NCBI RefSeq assembly: GCF_003987495.1
Contig: NZ_NGJU01000020.1
Span: 1 to 64,000, forward strand
Source: Vagococcus salmoninarum
Lineage (GTDB): Bacteria; Bacillota; Bacilli; Lactobacillales; Vagococcaceae
Direction of reading: 5' to 3'
DNA length: 64,000 bases
Positions 7,975-16,386 of the stretch are shown here, piece after piece. The position numbers and the translations under genes were made by a program. Each line of letters begins with the position of its first letter. Position 1 is the stretch's first letter. A model generated the notes under the pieces. The model was not told the DNA's origin. It saw only the letters and a list, made by a program, of their open reading frames with translations, and ran no database searches.

Positions 7975-8355
7975 ATGCAGCTTGTCTATTTTACAATGAC
8001 TGGACAGACGAGACGTTTTATCAAAAAACTAGATCTACCAGCTTACGAGATTGATGCAAGCAATCCTTTTGTCGAATTACACGAGCCGTACATATTAATC
8101 GTTCCTACTTACGATAGAGACATTACCGAAGTAGTGAACGATTTTGTTGACTATAAAAGTAATCGTGATAATCTTAAAGGTGTCGCTGGCAGTGGCAATC
8201 GTAACTTCGCAGATTTATTTGTCTTTACCGCAAAAGATTTTGCTAAAGATTACAACGTCCCTTTATTGTTCGTTTTTGAGTTCAACGGCACCGATGATGA
8301 TGTCAATAAATTTAAGAAAGTAGTGAGTGAAATTGAGTTTAAAACAAATGAATGA
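7975..8355 (+). CDS. nrdI: Flavodoxin-like NrdI
   Basis: A 126-residue flavoprotein. It shows the NrdI pattern YFTMTGQTRRFIKKL at the N-terminus, the PTYDRD loop, and GVAGSGNRNFADLF binding FMN. NrdI generates the oxidant that assembles the dimanganese-tyrosyl cofactor of NrdF. It lacks a clear SD and lies one base after nrdH, while its last codons overlap the nrdE start by 8 nt. This tight packing supports co-translation. Confidence 0.93.
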   Translation: MQLVYFTMTGQTRRFIKKLDLPAYEIDASNPFVELHEPYILIVPTYDRDITEVVNDFVDYKSNRDNLKGVAGSGNRNFADLFVFTAKDFAKDYNVPLLFVFEFNGTDDDVNKFKKVVSEIEFKTNE

Positions 8356-10492
8356 TGTAACTTATTTTGAACTGAATAATGAAATTAACCGTCCAGTTGA
8401 TGGTCAAATTCCATTGAACAAAGACCAAGAAGCCTTAGAAGCTTTCTTTAAAGAGAATGTTGATCCTAATACGATGGCTTTCTCATCAACTAAAGAAAAA
8501 ATCGATTACTTGATTGGTGAAGATTTTATTGAAGCAGAGTTTATCCAAAAATATTCAATCGAATTTATCGATTCTTTATATACATTTTTAAATGAGCAAA
8601 ACTTCCAGTTTAAATCATTTATGGCTGCCTATAAATTTTATTCCCAATATGCCTTAAAAAGCAATGATGGAACCCTTTATTTAGAACGTTACGAAGATCG
8701 GGTAGCTTTTAACGCCTTATACTTTGCTGATGGCAATGAAGAGTTAGCCCTAAGTATTGCTGACGAAATGATTCACCAACGTTACCAACCAGCCACACCT
8801 TCATTTTTAAATGCTGGTCGTAAACGTCGTGGGGAACTTGTTTCTTGTTTCTTACTACAAGTAACTGATGATATGAACAGTATTGGCCGTTCAATCAATA
8901 GTGCCTTACAATTATCACGAATTGGTGGTGGGGTCGGAATTTCTTTGAACAACTTACGTGAAGCTGGTGCCCCAATTAAAGGTTACGAAGGTGCCGCTAG
9001 TGGTGTTGTCCCTGTTATGAAATTGTTCGAAGATAGTTTTAGCTACAGTAACCAATTAGGTCAACGTCAAGGGGCTGGTGTGGTTTACTTAAACGTCTTC
9101 CATCCAGACATTGAAATGTTCCTCTCAACGAAAAAAGAAAATGCTGATGAAAAAATCCGCGTTAAAACTTTATCTCTTGGCTTAACAGTCCCTGATAAGT
9201 TTTATGAATTAGCTCGTAAAAACGAAGTAATGTACTTATTTAGTCCTTACAGTGTTGAAAAAGAGTACGGTGTTCCATTCTCTTACGTTGATATTACTGC
9301 TGAGTACGATAACTTAGTTGCTAATCCGAAGATCCGCAAAACAACGATTAAAGCCCGTGATCTTGAAAATGAAATTAGTAAATTACAACAAGAATCAGGT
9401 TACCCTTATATTATCAACATTGATGAAGCCAACCGCCAAAACCCAATTGATGGTAAAGTCATTATGAGTAACTTATGTTCTGAAATTTTACAAGTTCAAC
9501 AACCTTCTGCCATTAACGATAAGCAAGAATACGAAGTCTTAGGAACAGATATTAGTTGTAACTTAGGTTCAACCAATATTCCAAACTTAATGAATAGTAC
9601 TGATTTTGGGAAATCTGTCCGAACGATGACTCGTGCCTTAACTTTCGTTACCGAAGCTTCAAATATTGAAGTTGTCCCTTCAATTAAAAATGGGAATGAT
9701 TTAAACCACACAATTGGTTTAGGCGCCATGGGTCTTCATTCTTATTTCGCTAAAAATCAAATGGAGTACGGTTCACCAGAGTCGATTGACTTTACGAATA
9801 TTTACTTCATGTTACTAAACTACTGGACCTTAGTTGAAAGTAATAACATCGCTAAAGAACGTGGTGAAAGTTTTGCTAACTTTGAAAATTCAGATTACGC
9901 TAAAGGCACTTATTTCGATAAATACATCGACAATGACTATGCTCCGCAATTTGACAAAGTCAAAGAATTATTCGCTGATATTTTCGTACCTTCTACTCGT
10001 GATTGGGAAGCTCTGAGAGATGTTGTTAAAGTCAGTGGGTTATTCCACCAAAACCGTCTTGCAGTTGCTCCAAATGGCTCTATTTCGTATATTAACGACA
10101 CTAGTGCTAGTATCCACCCAATTACTCGTTTGATTGAAGAACGTCAAGAGAAAAAAATTGGTAAAATTTATTACCCCGCACCATACTTAAGCAATGAAAC
10201 ATTGCCTTATTACACATCCGCTTACGATATGGACATGCGTAAAGTCATTGATGTCTATGCCACAGCGCAACAACATATCGACCAAGGAATGAGTATGACA
10301 CTGTTTATGCGTTCTGAAATTCCTGAAGGCTTGTACGAATGGAAAGATACACCAAAACAAACTACGCGTGACCTTAATATTTTACGTCACTATGCTTTCC
10401 ACAAAGGGATCAAATCAATTTACTACATTCGCACCTTTACTGATGACGAAGAAGAAATTGGCAGTAACTCGTGTGAAAGTTGTGTCATTTAA
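8348..10492 (+). CDS. nrdE: Class Ib ribonucleotide reductase alpha subunit NrdE
   Basis: A 714-residue catalytic subunit reducing ribonucleoside diphosphates. Visible family features are the substrate-site cysteine in ELVSCFLLQ, the NLCSEI segment with the radical-site cysteine, the phosphate-binding APNGSISYINDTS loop, and the C-terminal shuttle pair CESC. The ATG at 8348 (MNDVTYFEL) overlaps nrdI, as in other nrdHIEF operons; the frame extends 7 codons further upstream without a good start. No N-terminal ATP cone is seen, as expected for class Ib. Confidence 0.95.
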   Translation: MNDVTYFELNNEINRPVDGQIPLNKDQEALEAFFKENVDPNTMAFSSTKEKIDYLIGEDFIEAEFIQKYSIEFIDSLYTFLNEQNFQFKSFMAAYKFYSQYALKSNDGTLYLERYEDRVAFNALYFADGNEELALSIADEMIHQRYQPATPSFLNAGRKRRGELVSCFLLQVTDDMNSIGRSINSALQLSRIGGGVGISLNNLREAGAPIKGYEGAASGVVPVMKLFEDSFSYSNQLGQRQGAGVVYLNVFHPDIEMFLSTKKENADEKIRVKTLSLGLTVPDKFYELARKNEVMYLFSPYSVEKEYGVPFSYVDITAEYDNLVANPKIRKTTIKARDLENEISKLQQESGYPYIINIDEANRQNPIDGKVIMSNLCSEILQVQQPSAINDKQEYEVLGTDISCNLGSTNIPNLMNSTDFGKSVRTMTRALTFVTEASNIEVVPSIKNGNDLNHTIGLGAMGLHSYFAKNQMEYGSPESIDFTNIYFMLLNYWTLVESNNIAKERGESFANFENSDYAKGTYFDKYIDNDYAPQFDKVKELFADIFVPSTRDWEALRDVVKVSGLFHQNRLAVAPNGSISYINDTSASIHPITRLIEERQEKKIGKIYYPAPYLSNETLPYYTSAYDMDMRKVIDVYATAQQHIDQGMSMTLFMRSEIPEGLYEWKDTPKQTTRDLNILRHYAFHKGIKSIYYIRTFTDDEEEIGSNSCESCVI

Positions 10493-10507
10493 GGGAGGAA
10501 ATCAACT

Positions 10508-11473
10508 GTGAGTAAAACTTATTATAAAGCAATTAACTGGAACGCCATTGAAGATATGATTGATAAATCGACGTGGGAAAAATTAACTGAACAATTTTGG
10601 TTAGATACCCGTATTCCTTTATCAAATGATTTAGATGACTGGCGTTCATTGTCAGACTTAGAAAAACAAACGATTGGTTATGTCTTTGGTGGTTTAACCC
10701 TCTTAGATACGATTCAATCGGAAAATGGTGTCCAAGCCATTCGTCCCGACGTTCGAACACCCCATGAGGAAGCTGTGCTTAACAACATCCAATTTATGGA
10801 ATCTGTTCACGCTAAAAGTTATTCATCGATTTTTAGTACCTTGAATACTAAATCAGAAATTGATGAAATTTTCGAGTGGACAAACACGAATGAATTTTTA
10901 CAAAAGAAAGCTAAAATTATTAATGAGATTTATTTAACTGGGACACCTTTACAGAAAAAAGTTGTCAGTGTTTACGGTGAAACCTTCTTATTCTATTCAG
11001 GTTTCTATGCCCCATTACGTTACTTAGGTAATAATAAATTAGCTAACGTGGCGGAGATTATTAAATTAATCATCCGTGATGAATCTGTTCACGGAACTTA
11101 CATTGGTTATAAATTCCAATTAGGTTTCAACGAACTTCCTGAAGCTGAACAGGCGGAACTAGAAGAATGGATGTATAACTTGTTATACGAACTTTATGAA
11201 AATGAAGAGCATTACACTGATTTATTATATGGCGAATTAGGTTGGGCTGAGGAAGTTAAAACTTTCTTACGTTACAATGCTAATAAAGCCTTGATGAACT
11301 TAGGTATGAACCCATTATTCCCAGATACTGCCAATGATGTGAACCCGATTGTCATGAACGGGATTTCGACAGGAACTAGTAACCATGACTTCTTCTCACA
11401 AGTTGGGAATGGCTACTTACTAGGTAGTGTTGAAGCAATGAAAGACGACGATTACTTAATCGGTATGGATTAG
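10508..11473 (+). CDS. nrdF: Class Ib ribonucleotide reductase beta subunit NrdF
   Basis: A 321-residue radical-generating subunit. The carboxylate/histidine ligands appear in the helical motifs ENGVQAIRPD, FMESVHAKSYSSIF and IKLIIRDESVHGTY, and the tyrosyl radical site falls in the first ligand helix region. It starts with GTG preceded by GGGAGG 8 nt upstream. It is the last gene of nrdHIEF, 15 nt after nrdE, and is followed by a strong terminator. NrdF works with NrdE and is metallated with help from NrdI. Confidence 0.95.
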   Translation: MSKTYYKAINWNAIEDMIDKSTWEKLTEQFWLDTRIPLSNDLDDWRSLSDLEKQTIGYVFGGLTLLDTIQSENGVQAIRPDVRTPHEEAVLNNIQFMESVHAKSYSSIFSTLNTKSEIDEIFEWTNTNEFLQKKAKIINEIYLTGTPLQKKVVSVYGETFLFYSGFYAPLRYLGNNKLANVAEIIKLIIRDESVHGTYIGYKFQLGFNELPEAEQAELEEWMYNLLYELYENEEHYTDLLYGELGWAEEVKTFLRYNANKALMNLGMNPLFPDTANDVNPIVMNGISTGTSNHDFFSQVGNGYLLGSVEAMKDDDYLIGMD

Positions 11474-11481
11474 TAAAATCA

Positions 11482-11517
11482 AAAAAAGCTGTGACTCCAA
11501 AAAAGTCACAGCTTTTT
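11482..11517 (+). terminator. nrdHIEF terminator
   Basis: AAAGCTGTGACT pairs with AGTCACAGCTTT around a 7-nt loop, followed by Ts. It has the GTGAC/GTCAC core seen in other terminators here. Confidence 0.88.
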
Positions 11518-11589
11518 ATTTTCTAGGATTATCTGGTAAAATAGTCTTAACTTACAATAAATTTTAAGATAAAGGAGTCACTTTAACTA

Positions 11590-12306
11590 ATGGCAATTAA
11601 TAAACAGGCTTGTTTGATCTTAATCACGGATCAAGAACATAACCCCCAACACTTAAATTCTTTATTCTATTTCACTTGGGATACTAAAAAGAGTGACACT
11701 GCTGAGTTAGTCGCTTTTTTACCTAACTTAGAGCCCCTCGAAGCCGCCTTTCAAAAAGAGTTGCTAACTAGTTACTCAAAAGAACATATTGGGGCCTTTT
11801 TAGCGGCTTTCACTCAATTCTATCACGTTCCCACACCTGAGTATGTGATTGCTGATTTAAGTTACTTGGCCACATTAACTGCCACCCACTTAAACAATCA
11901 AGTAAGAATTACTTTGAAAAAGCCGGCGCTTTTAACTAATGGCACCGAACTGGCAAAAGGCCCTCACCAGTTATCTGGCACTGACTTAGTTGAATTATTC
12001 CGCTACAATCACCAACTAGCTGATTACGACTGTTGCCAGCGTCAACAAGCCCTTATCTTCACCCTTGCTAAGGATGTCATCAAAAAAGCTGGTATTCTTG
12101 GACTGCCTAAATTAATGACTGCTACCAAATCAGAAATTATTACGAGTACTTCAATTAAAACCGGGATTTCTTTAGCTAAAAGTTATTTACTAAAGCAAAT
12201 CAAACAAACAAAGACGAAGGTTTTCCCTAAAAAAGCTGACTACCAATTAATTGATCACGGCCCTACGGTAAGGTTGACCTTAGTAAAAAAAACAGACAAC
12301 CTTTAA
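11590..12306 (+). CDS. Divergent soluble LCP (LytR-CpsA-Psr)-like protein
   Basis: A 238-residue protein whose middle reads like an LCP domain: TPEYVIADLSYLATL, GTELAKGPHQLSGTDLVELFRYNHQ, then DYDCCQRQQALI. Typical LCP proteins have IPRDT, VRYRH and DxGRxxRQQ; here the first is replaced by FLPNLEP and the GR by CC. LCP enzymes attach glycopolymers to peptidoglycan outside the cell, but this one has no transmembrane or signal segment. It may be an inactive or repurposed homologue. It is single, and convergent with the following lipoprotein gene. Confidence 0.6.
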   Translation: MAINKQACLILITDQEHNPQHLNSLFYFTWDTKKSDTAELVAFLPNLEPLEAAFQKELLTSYSKEHIGAFLAAFTQFYHVPTPEYVIADLSYLATLTATHLNNQVRITLKKPALLTNGTELAKGPHQLSGTDLVELFRYNHQLADYDCCQRQQALIFTLAKDVIKKAGILGLPKLMTATKSEIITSTSIKTGISLAKSYLLKQIKQTKTKVFPKKADYQLIDHGPTVRLTLVKKTDNL

Positions 12307-12322
12307 CAGTTGTCTGTTTTTT
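12284..12322. terminator. Bidirectional terminator
   Basis: AAAAAACAGACAAC pairs with GTTGTCTGTTTTTT, with A- and T-runs on both sides. It serves the convergent genes at 11590 and 12321. Confidence 0.8.
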
Positions 12323-12974
12323 ACTCACTAACACTTAAGCGGTAAACCGTTAATGTCTCGCCTTTAACAAGCTCCTTTTGATAATCTTGGGGATTCGTGA
12401 CCATGTCATCTGACAACGTTAGCAAGGGGGCCTCTGTGTCCGCTGAAATTTCCTCATGATTAATTAGTTTCACCCCAATTAAAGGGTAACTGCCATCTTT
12501 GCTGACCTTAACTTCTGGCATACCTAAGACGCTAAATTCACTATTTTCAAAATCCCCAGTTTTTCTCATACTTGTGCCCGCGGCTTCCTGTAACCCCATG
12601 ATTAACTCTGCCCCTAATAAATCTGGCTCATCTTCAGTTGTTGGCATTGCTGTTAAGCTGTAATAAAAAACACCTTTTTTACTACTTGGGTCAGTCGTTT
12701 TTTCTGACATGATGACCGAAGATTCCTGTTTATCCTCAGTATAAATGTCTTCCACAATTTGATAGCTGTGATTATTAGTTGGTAAGCTGAATTCATAAAC
12801 TAATAATTCCTCGTTACCAGCAACTGCTTGGGCTAATGCCATACTAGGGTCTTTTTCTGTCAGTTTTTCAATGGTGACACCCTCTTGCTTTGCTTCAGCT
12901 GGTTTTTCAGTTGGTTGGCAAGCACTTAGACTTAAAGTAAGACCTAGGAGACCAATGATTGCTTTTTTTTTTAT
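12321..12974 (-). CDS. Putative lipoprotein with apparent ATA start
   Basis: About 217 residues. The N-terminus KKKAIIGLLGLTLSLSAC is a textbook lipoprotein signal with lipobox LSAC; the mature part is acidic and not recognised. AAGGAG lies exactly 8 nt before an ATA codon (12974-12972), which would give M-KKKAIIGLL. The only other in-frame option, GTG at 12983, overlaps the SD itself. So either the gene uses ATA or a recent ATG-to-ATA change has weakened it; a base-call problem next to the A10 run is also possible. Gene call firm, start uncertain. Confidence 0.7.
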   Translation of the reverse strand: MKKKAIIGLLGLTLSLSACQPTEKPAEAKQEGVTIEKLTEKDPSMALAQAVAGNEELLVYEFSLPTNNHSYQIVEDIYTEDKQESSVIMSEKTTDPSSKKGVFYYSLTAMPTTEDEPDLLGAELIMGLQEAAGTSMRKTGDFENSEFSVLGMPEVKVSKDGSYPLIGVKLINHEEISADTEAPLLTLSDDMVTNPQDYQKELVKGETLTVYRLSVSE

Positions 12975-13184
12975 TTTACTCACTCCTTAACTTTTTTAGT
13001 TTTTATCAACTTAATTTTACCATAAAACATTCGTTAAAAAGAAACACCTTAACTTATTAACAAAAACCCGTCACGATAAAGCTCTAAGGATACTCCTTTT
13101 TATTCGATACAACGCCATTTTCCAAGTGAAAAAACGTCAAATTTTTTTCACTAATAGAAGCTTTCAGCAAAAATATTCGACGTT

Positions 13185-13865
13185 TCAGACAAATTCTTTC
13201 AATTGGTTTAAGTTATTAATTTCAAAAGTTGGAGTAACAGAAGTCGAATTCAACAGTCCCTCCGGGTTATACCAACATGTGTTAATACCAGCATTTAATC
13301 CTCCTTGGATATCAGCTGTTAAAGAGTCCCCAACAATCAATGTCTTATTCGGATCAATTTCTGGGCTATGCTCAAAAAGATAGTCAAAAAACTGGCGATT
13401 TGGCTTTTGGTAACCCACTTCTTCCGAGATATAAATCCCTTTAAAATAGTGGGTAAGCCCTGCATTCGCTAAACGACTATGTTGAGTCACAGCGACGCCA
13501 TTTGTTACGACATATAAGTCATGACTCTGGGCTAACTCTTTGACGGCTGCCTTCGCCCCCTCCATAAAGATCGTTTCTGCGGCTAAGTATTTTCGAAAAA
13601 TCTGATCCATTGCTGCGCCATCTTTAACTAAGCCGTACTCTTTAAAGATATAAGTAAATCGTTCGGCAAGCACAAACTCACGACTGACCAACCCTTTCTC
13701 TAAATCACTCCATAGTTGATGGTTTTTTGCTTCATAGAGATTCCGCATCTCTGGTGTTAGTTCTAATCCTTGGTCTCGAAATAATTTATCCACGGCCTGG
13801 CGTTGGCCTGCTTTAAAGTTTAATAATGTATCATCGACATCTAGTAAGATAGATTCATATGCCAT
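13185..13865 (-). CDS. YjjG family noncanonical pyrimidine nucleotidase (HAD)
   Basis: A 226-residue HAD-superfamily phosphatase. Motif I is LLDVDDTLLNF (nucleophile D9, acid D11), motif II VVTNG, and motif III/IV KPNRQFFDY with LIVGDSLTADIQGG. The helical cap and length fit the YjjG/YfnB group, which dephosphorylates damaged pyrimidine nucleotides. AGGAGG precedes the ATG. It stands alone. Substrate is inferred from the family. Confidence 0.85.
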   Translation of the reverse strand: MAYESILLDVDDTLLNFKAGQRQAVDKLFRDQGLELTPEMRNLYEAKNHQLWSDLEKGLVSREFVLAERFTYIFKEYGLVKDGAAMDQIFRKYLAAETIFMEGAKAAVKELAQSHDLYVVTNGVAVTQHSRLANAGLTHYFKGIYISEEVGYQKPNRQFFDYLFEHSPEIDPNKTLIVGDSLTADIQGGLNAGINTCWYNPEGLLNSTSVTPTFEINNLNQLKEFV

Positions 13866-14131
13866 TCCAGTGCCTCCTCTTTTTACAGATCACTCATATT
13901 AACTGCTACACTCAATTATAACTAACTACTTAGCTTTTAACAAAAAAATCGCTTAATTCTTTCAGCCACTTCTAAAGAAAGTTCCTTTTTTCACAACTTC
14001 CTCTTAAATACCAAAAAAAACACCTTAAAAATCAAGTTCTGCGTTCATTTGGAAAAAATTGACAAATCTTTAAAGACTAATGATAGCCCTCGTTCAAAAA
14101 AGGTCACTAAGGTTTTATTAGATAATTGTAG
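13866..14131. other. Intergenic region with no gene seen
   Basis: About 270 bp of AT-rich sequence between two divergent units. I see no ORF with an SD. A TTGACA at about 14059 has no matching -10. The promoter and operator for the downstream operon follow. Confidence 0.5.
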
Positions 14132-14160
14132 TTTACTTCACAAAGTTTCGGTGCTATTCT
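14132..14160 (+). promoter_or_regulatory. Promoter of the 14227-16317 operon
   Basis: TTTACT (14132-14137), 17-bp spacer, then TATTCT (14155-14160) with an extended -10 TG at 14152-14153. Confidence 0.6.
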
Positions 14161-14175
14161 TACGTCATAAAGAGA

Positions 14176-14193
14176 TTGTGAAATAAAGCACAA
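14176..14193 (+). promoter_or_regulatory. Probable Rex operator
   Basis: TTGTGAAATAAAGCACAA matches the Rex consensus TTGTGAAATATTTCACAA at 15 of 18 positions, including both TTGTG and CACAA ends. It lies about 10-27 nt downstream of the expected transcription start, a repressor position. Rex senses NADH/NAD+ and typically controls fermentation genes. Confidence 0.65.
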
Positions 14194-14226
14194 CTCTTCA
14201 AAAATAAACAAAAGGAGCTAATTATT

Positions 14227-15300
14227 ATGTCAACTTTTTTTTCGCAATCATTCCCCAAAGAGTTAAGTCCTAAGATTTTCCTGAATAAAGTTCTTTCAGG
14301 GACCGCTATCGGAATCGTCGTTGGGTTAATCCCAAATGCCATTCTCGGAGAACTATTTAAATTTTTAATGACTAAGAGTGATATTTTTTTAACCCCCTTA
14401 GTCATCGTCCAAGCCATTCAGTTTACTGTTCCAGTCATTGTTGGTGTCTTAATCGCTTTACAATTCGGGTTAACTGCCATGGAGGCCGTAATTACTGGCG
14501 GAGCCGCCTTTGCAGCATCTGGCGCTTACCGGGTAGTCGATGGCAAATTCATGCTTGTCGGAATTGGCGATTTAATTAATACGATGTTAACAGCGGCAAT
14601 CTGTATTCTGATCATCTACTTAGTACACGATAAGTTAGGTTCGATGACAATTCTCTTACTACCAATTATCGCCGCTGGTGGCGCAGGCTTAATCGGTGTG
14701 ATTACTTTGCCTTTTGTCAGCTCACTGACAGCAGCGATTGGAACTGCTGTTAATAGTTTTACCACTTTACAACCAGTCATTATGTCAATTTTAATTGCTA
14801 TTTCATTCGGTATTATTATCATTTCACCGGTTTCAACTGTGGCCATCGCAACTGCCATCGGCTTAGACGGTTTAGCATCCGGCGCTGCTAACTTAGGAAT
14901 TTGTGCTTGTGCAATGTTACTCGTCATTAGCTCTCGGAAAGTGAATAGCTCCGGTGTGACTTGGGCTGTTGGTTTAGGAGCCATGAAAATGATGATGCCT
15001 AACTTCATTAAACACCCAATCATAGCAGTCCCAATTGTCATTGCTTCGACTATTACTGGAGCAGCCGGTGCTTTATTCAATATCCAAGGAACAGCCGCTT
15101 CAGCTGGTTTTGGTTTTTCAGGTCTCGTTGGCCCGATTAACGCGTTGAAATTTATGGTTGGCTCGACGACACTGAATTTACTAATAACCCTTTTGACATT
15201 CTTTATTATTCCACTAATCTCAGCTCTAATTGCCGATTTCTTATGTACAAAAGTCTTTAAATTATATCAACCAGATGTTTTTGCTTTCAATAAAAACTAA
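14227..15300 (+). CDS. EIIC-like (PTS_EIIC_2) membrane transporter
   Basis: A 357-residue polytopic membrane protein with about ten hydrophobic helices and Gly/Ala-rich loops (GAAFAASGAYRVVDGK, GLGAMKMMMPNFIKHP, NIQGTAASAGFGFSGLVGP). It resembles the PTS_EIIC_2 family, stand-alone EIIC-like permeases with no fused EIIA or EIIB. The substrate is unknown, and no EIIA/EIIB gene lies nearby. It has SD AAGGAGC, and the next gene, a D-2-hydroxyacid dehydrogenase, follows 24 nt later, suggesting a 2-hydroxy- or 2-oxoacid-related substrate (inference). Confidence 0.75.
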   Translation: MSTFFSQSFPKELSPKIFLNKVLSGTAIGIVVGLIPNAILGELFKFLMTKSDIFLTPLVIVQAIQFTVPVIVGVLIALQFGLTAMEAVITGGAAFAASGAYRVVDGKFMLVGIGDLINTMLTAAICILIIYLVHDKLGSMTILLLPIIAAGGAGLIGVITLPFVSSLTAAIGTAVNSFTTLQPVIMSILIAISFGIIIISPVSTVAIATAIGLDGLASGAANLGICACAMLLVISSRKVNSSGVTWAVGLGAMKMMMPNFIKHPIIAVPIVIASTITGAAGALFNIQGTAASAGFGFSGLVGPINALKFMVGSTTLNLLITLLTFFIIPLISALIADFLCTKVFKLYQPDVFAFNKN

Positions 15301-15324
15301 TAAAACTTAAAGGAGAAATAAATA

Positions 15325-16317
15325 ATGAAATTACTAATGATGGGTGCTCGTGACGATGAAAGAATTTTTGCAGAAAAATGGGCCCAAGAAAATAATGTAG
15401 AACTTGAGATTACTAGTGACTTTTTAAATGCCGAAACTTTACATTTAGTTGCTGGTAAAGATGGTCTAGCCTTACAACAAACGATGGCTTTACCAATTGA
15501 AATGTATCAACAATTAGCAGATTTAGGAATTAAGCAGATTGCTACCCGTTCTGCTGGCTACGACATGTATGATTTAGAAGCTGCCACAGCTGCTGGACTA
15601 ATTATTACTAACGTTCCCGAGTATTCACCGAATGCCATTGCTGAATTTGCAGTAACTTCCGCTTTAGCAAGTGTGCGACAGTTGAATAAAATTCAAAATA
15701 ATATGGCGAAACAAGATTACCGGTGGGCTAAAGACATGATTAGTCCAGAGCTTCGTTCCATGACGATTGGTATTATTGGGACTGGTCGGATTGGCCGCAT
15801 TACAGCTCAAATCTTAAAAGGCTTCGGCGCTAACATTATCGCTTATGACCTTTATCAAAACGAAGAAGCGAAAACATTTTTAACATACAAAGCTTCCGTT
15901 GAAGATGTCGTTAAAGAAGCTGACTTGATTTCAATCCATATGCCTGCGACTAAAGACAACCATCACTTATTCAATGATCAACTATTTAGTTTAATGAAAG
16001 ATGGCTCTTACTTAGTCAACACTGCTCGCGGCGTCATTGTTGATACTGCTGCTTTAATCAGAGCTTTAGATAGTGGCAAGTTAGCTGGGGCAGCTTTAGA
16101 CACTTATGAAAATGAAATGCCTTATGTCACAAAAGATTTTGTCGGCAAAGAAGTAACTGATCCTATTTTTAAAGAACTCGTTGCCCGGGAAGATGTCATT
16201 TTTACACCACACATTGCTTTCTATACACATACAGCTGTCGAAAACTTAGTAGCTGGTGGCTTAAATGCTGTCTATGACGTGATTACTACGAATGATAGCC
16301 CTAACCGTGTGAATTAA
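15325..16317 (+). CDS. D-2-hydroxyacid dehydrogenase (D-lactate dehydrogenase type)
   Basis: A 330-residue NAD-dependent D-isomer-specific dehydrogenase. The substrate arginine is in TRSAGYD, the nucleotide motif is IGIIGTGRIGR (near 149), the second catalytic segment LVNTARG, and the acid histidine lies in FTPHIAFYTHTA. Length and motifs fit D-lactate or D-2-hydroxyisocaproate dehydrogenases; the exact substrate is not decided by sequence. It is second in the operon with the EIIC-like protein, under the probable Rex operator, consistent with reducing a 2-oxoacid to recycle NADH. Confidence 0.88.
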   Translation: MKLLMMGARDDERIFAEKWAQENNVELEITSDFLNAETLHLVAGKDGLALQQTMALPIEMYQQLADLGIKQIATRSAGYDMYDLEAATAAGLIITNVPEYSPNAIAEFAVTSALASVRQLNKIQNNMAKQDYRWAKDMISPELRSMTIGIIGTGRIGRITAQILKGFGANIIAYDLYQNEEAKTFLTYKASVEDVVKEADLISIHMPATKDNHHLFNDQLFSLMKDGSYLVNTARGVIVDTAALIRALDSGKLAGAALDTYENEMPYVTKDFVGKEVTDPIFKELVAREDVIFTPHIAFYTHTAVENLVAGGLNAVYDVITTNDSPNRVN

Positions 16318-16350
16318 CATTTTTATACTTTAAGTACTTTATTGAATATA

Positions 16351-16384
16351 AAAAAAACTGATGACAGTTGTCATCAGTTTTTTT
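16351..16384. terminator. Bidirectional terminator between ldh-type gene and mecA
   Basis: AAAAACTGATGACA and TGTCATCAGTTTTT form a perfect stem with a tiny loop, with A/T runs on both sides. Confidence 0.85.
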
Positions 16385-16386
16385 AG

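Noticed and set aside
14616-15080. 154-codon minus-strand frame inside the EIIC-like gene
   Set aside because: It is a shadow of a Gly/Ala/Ile-rich membrane protein; no SD and proline/alanine-biased composition.
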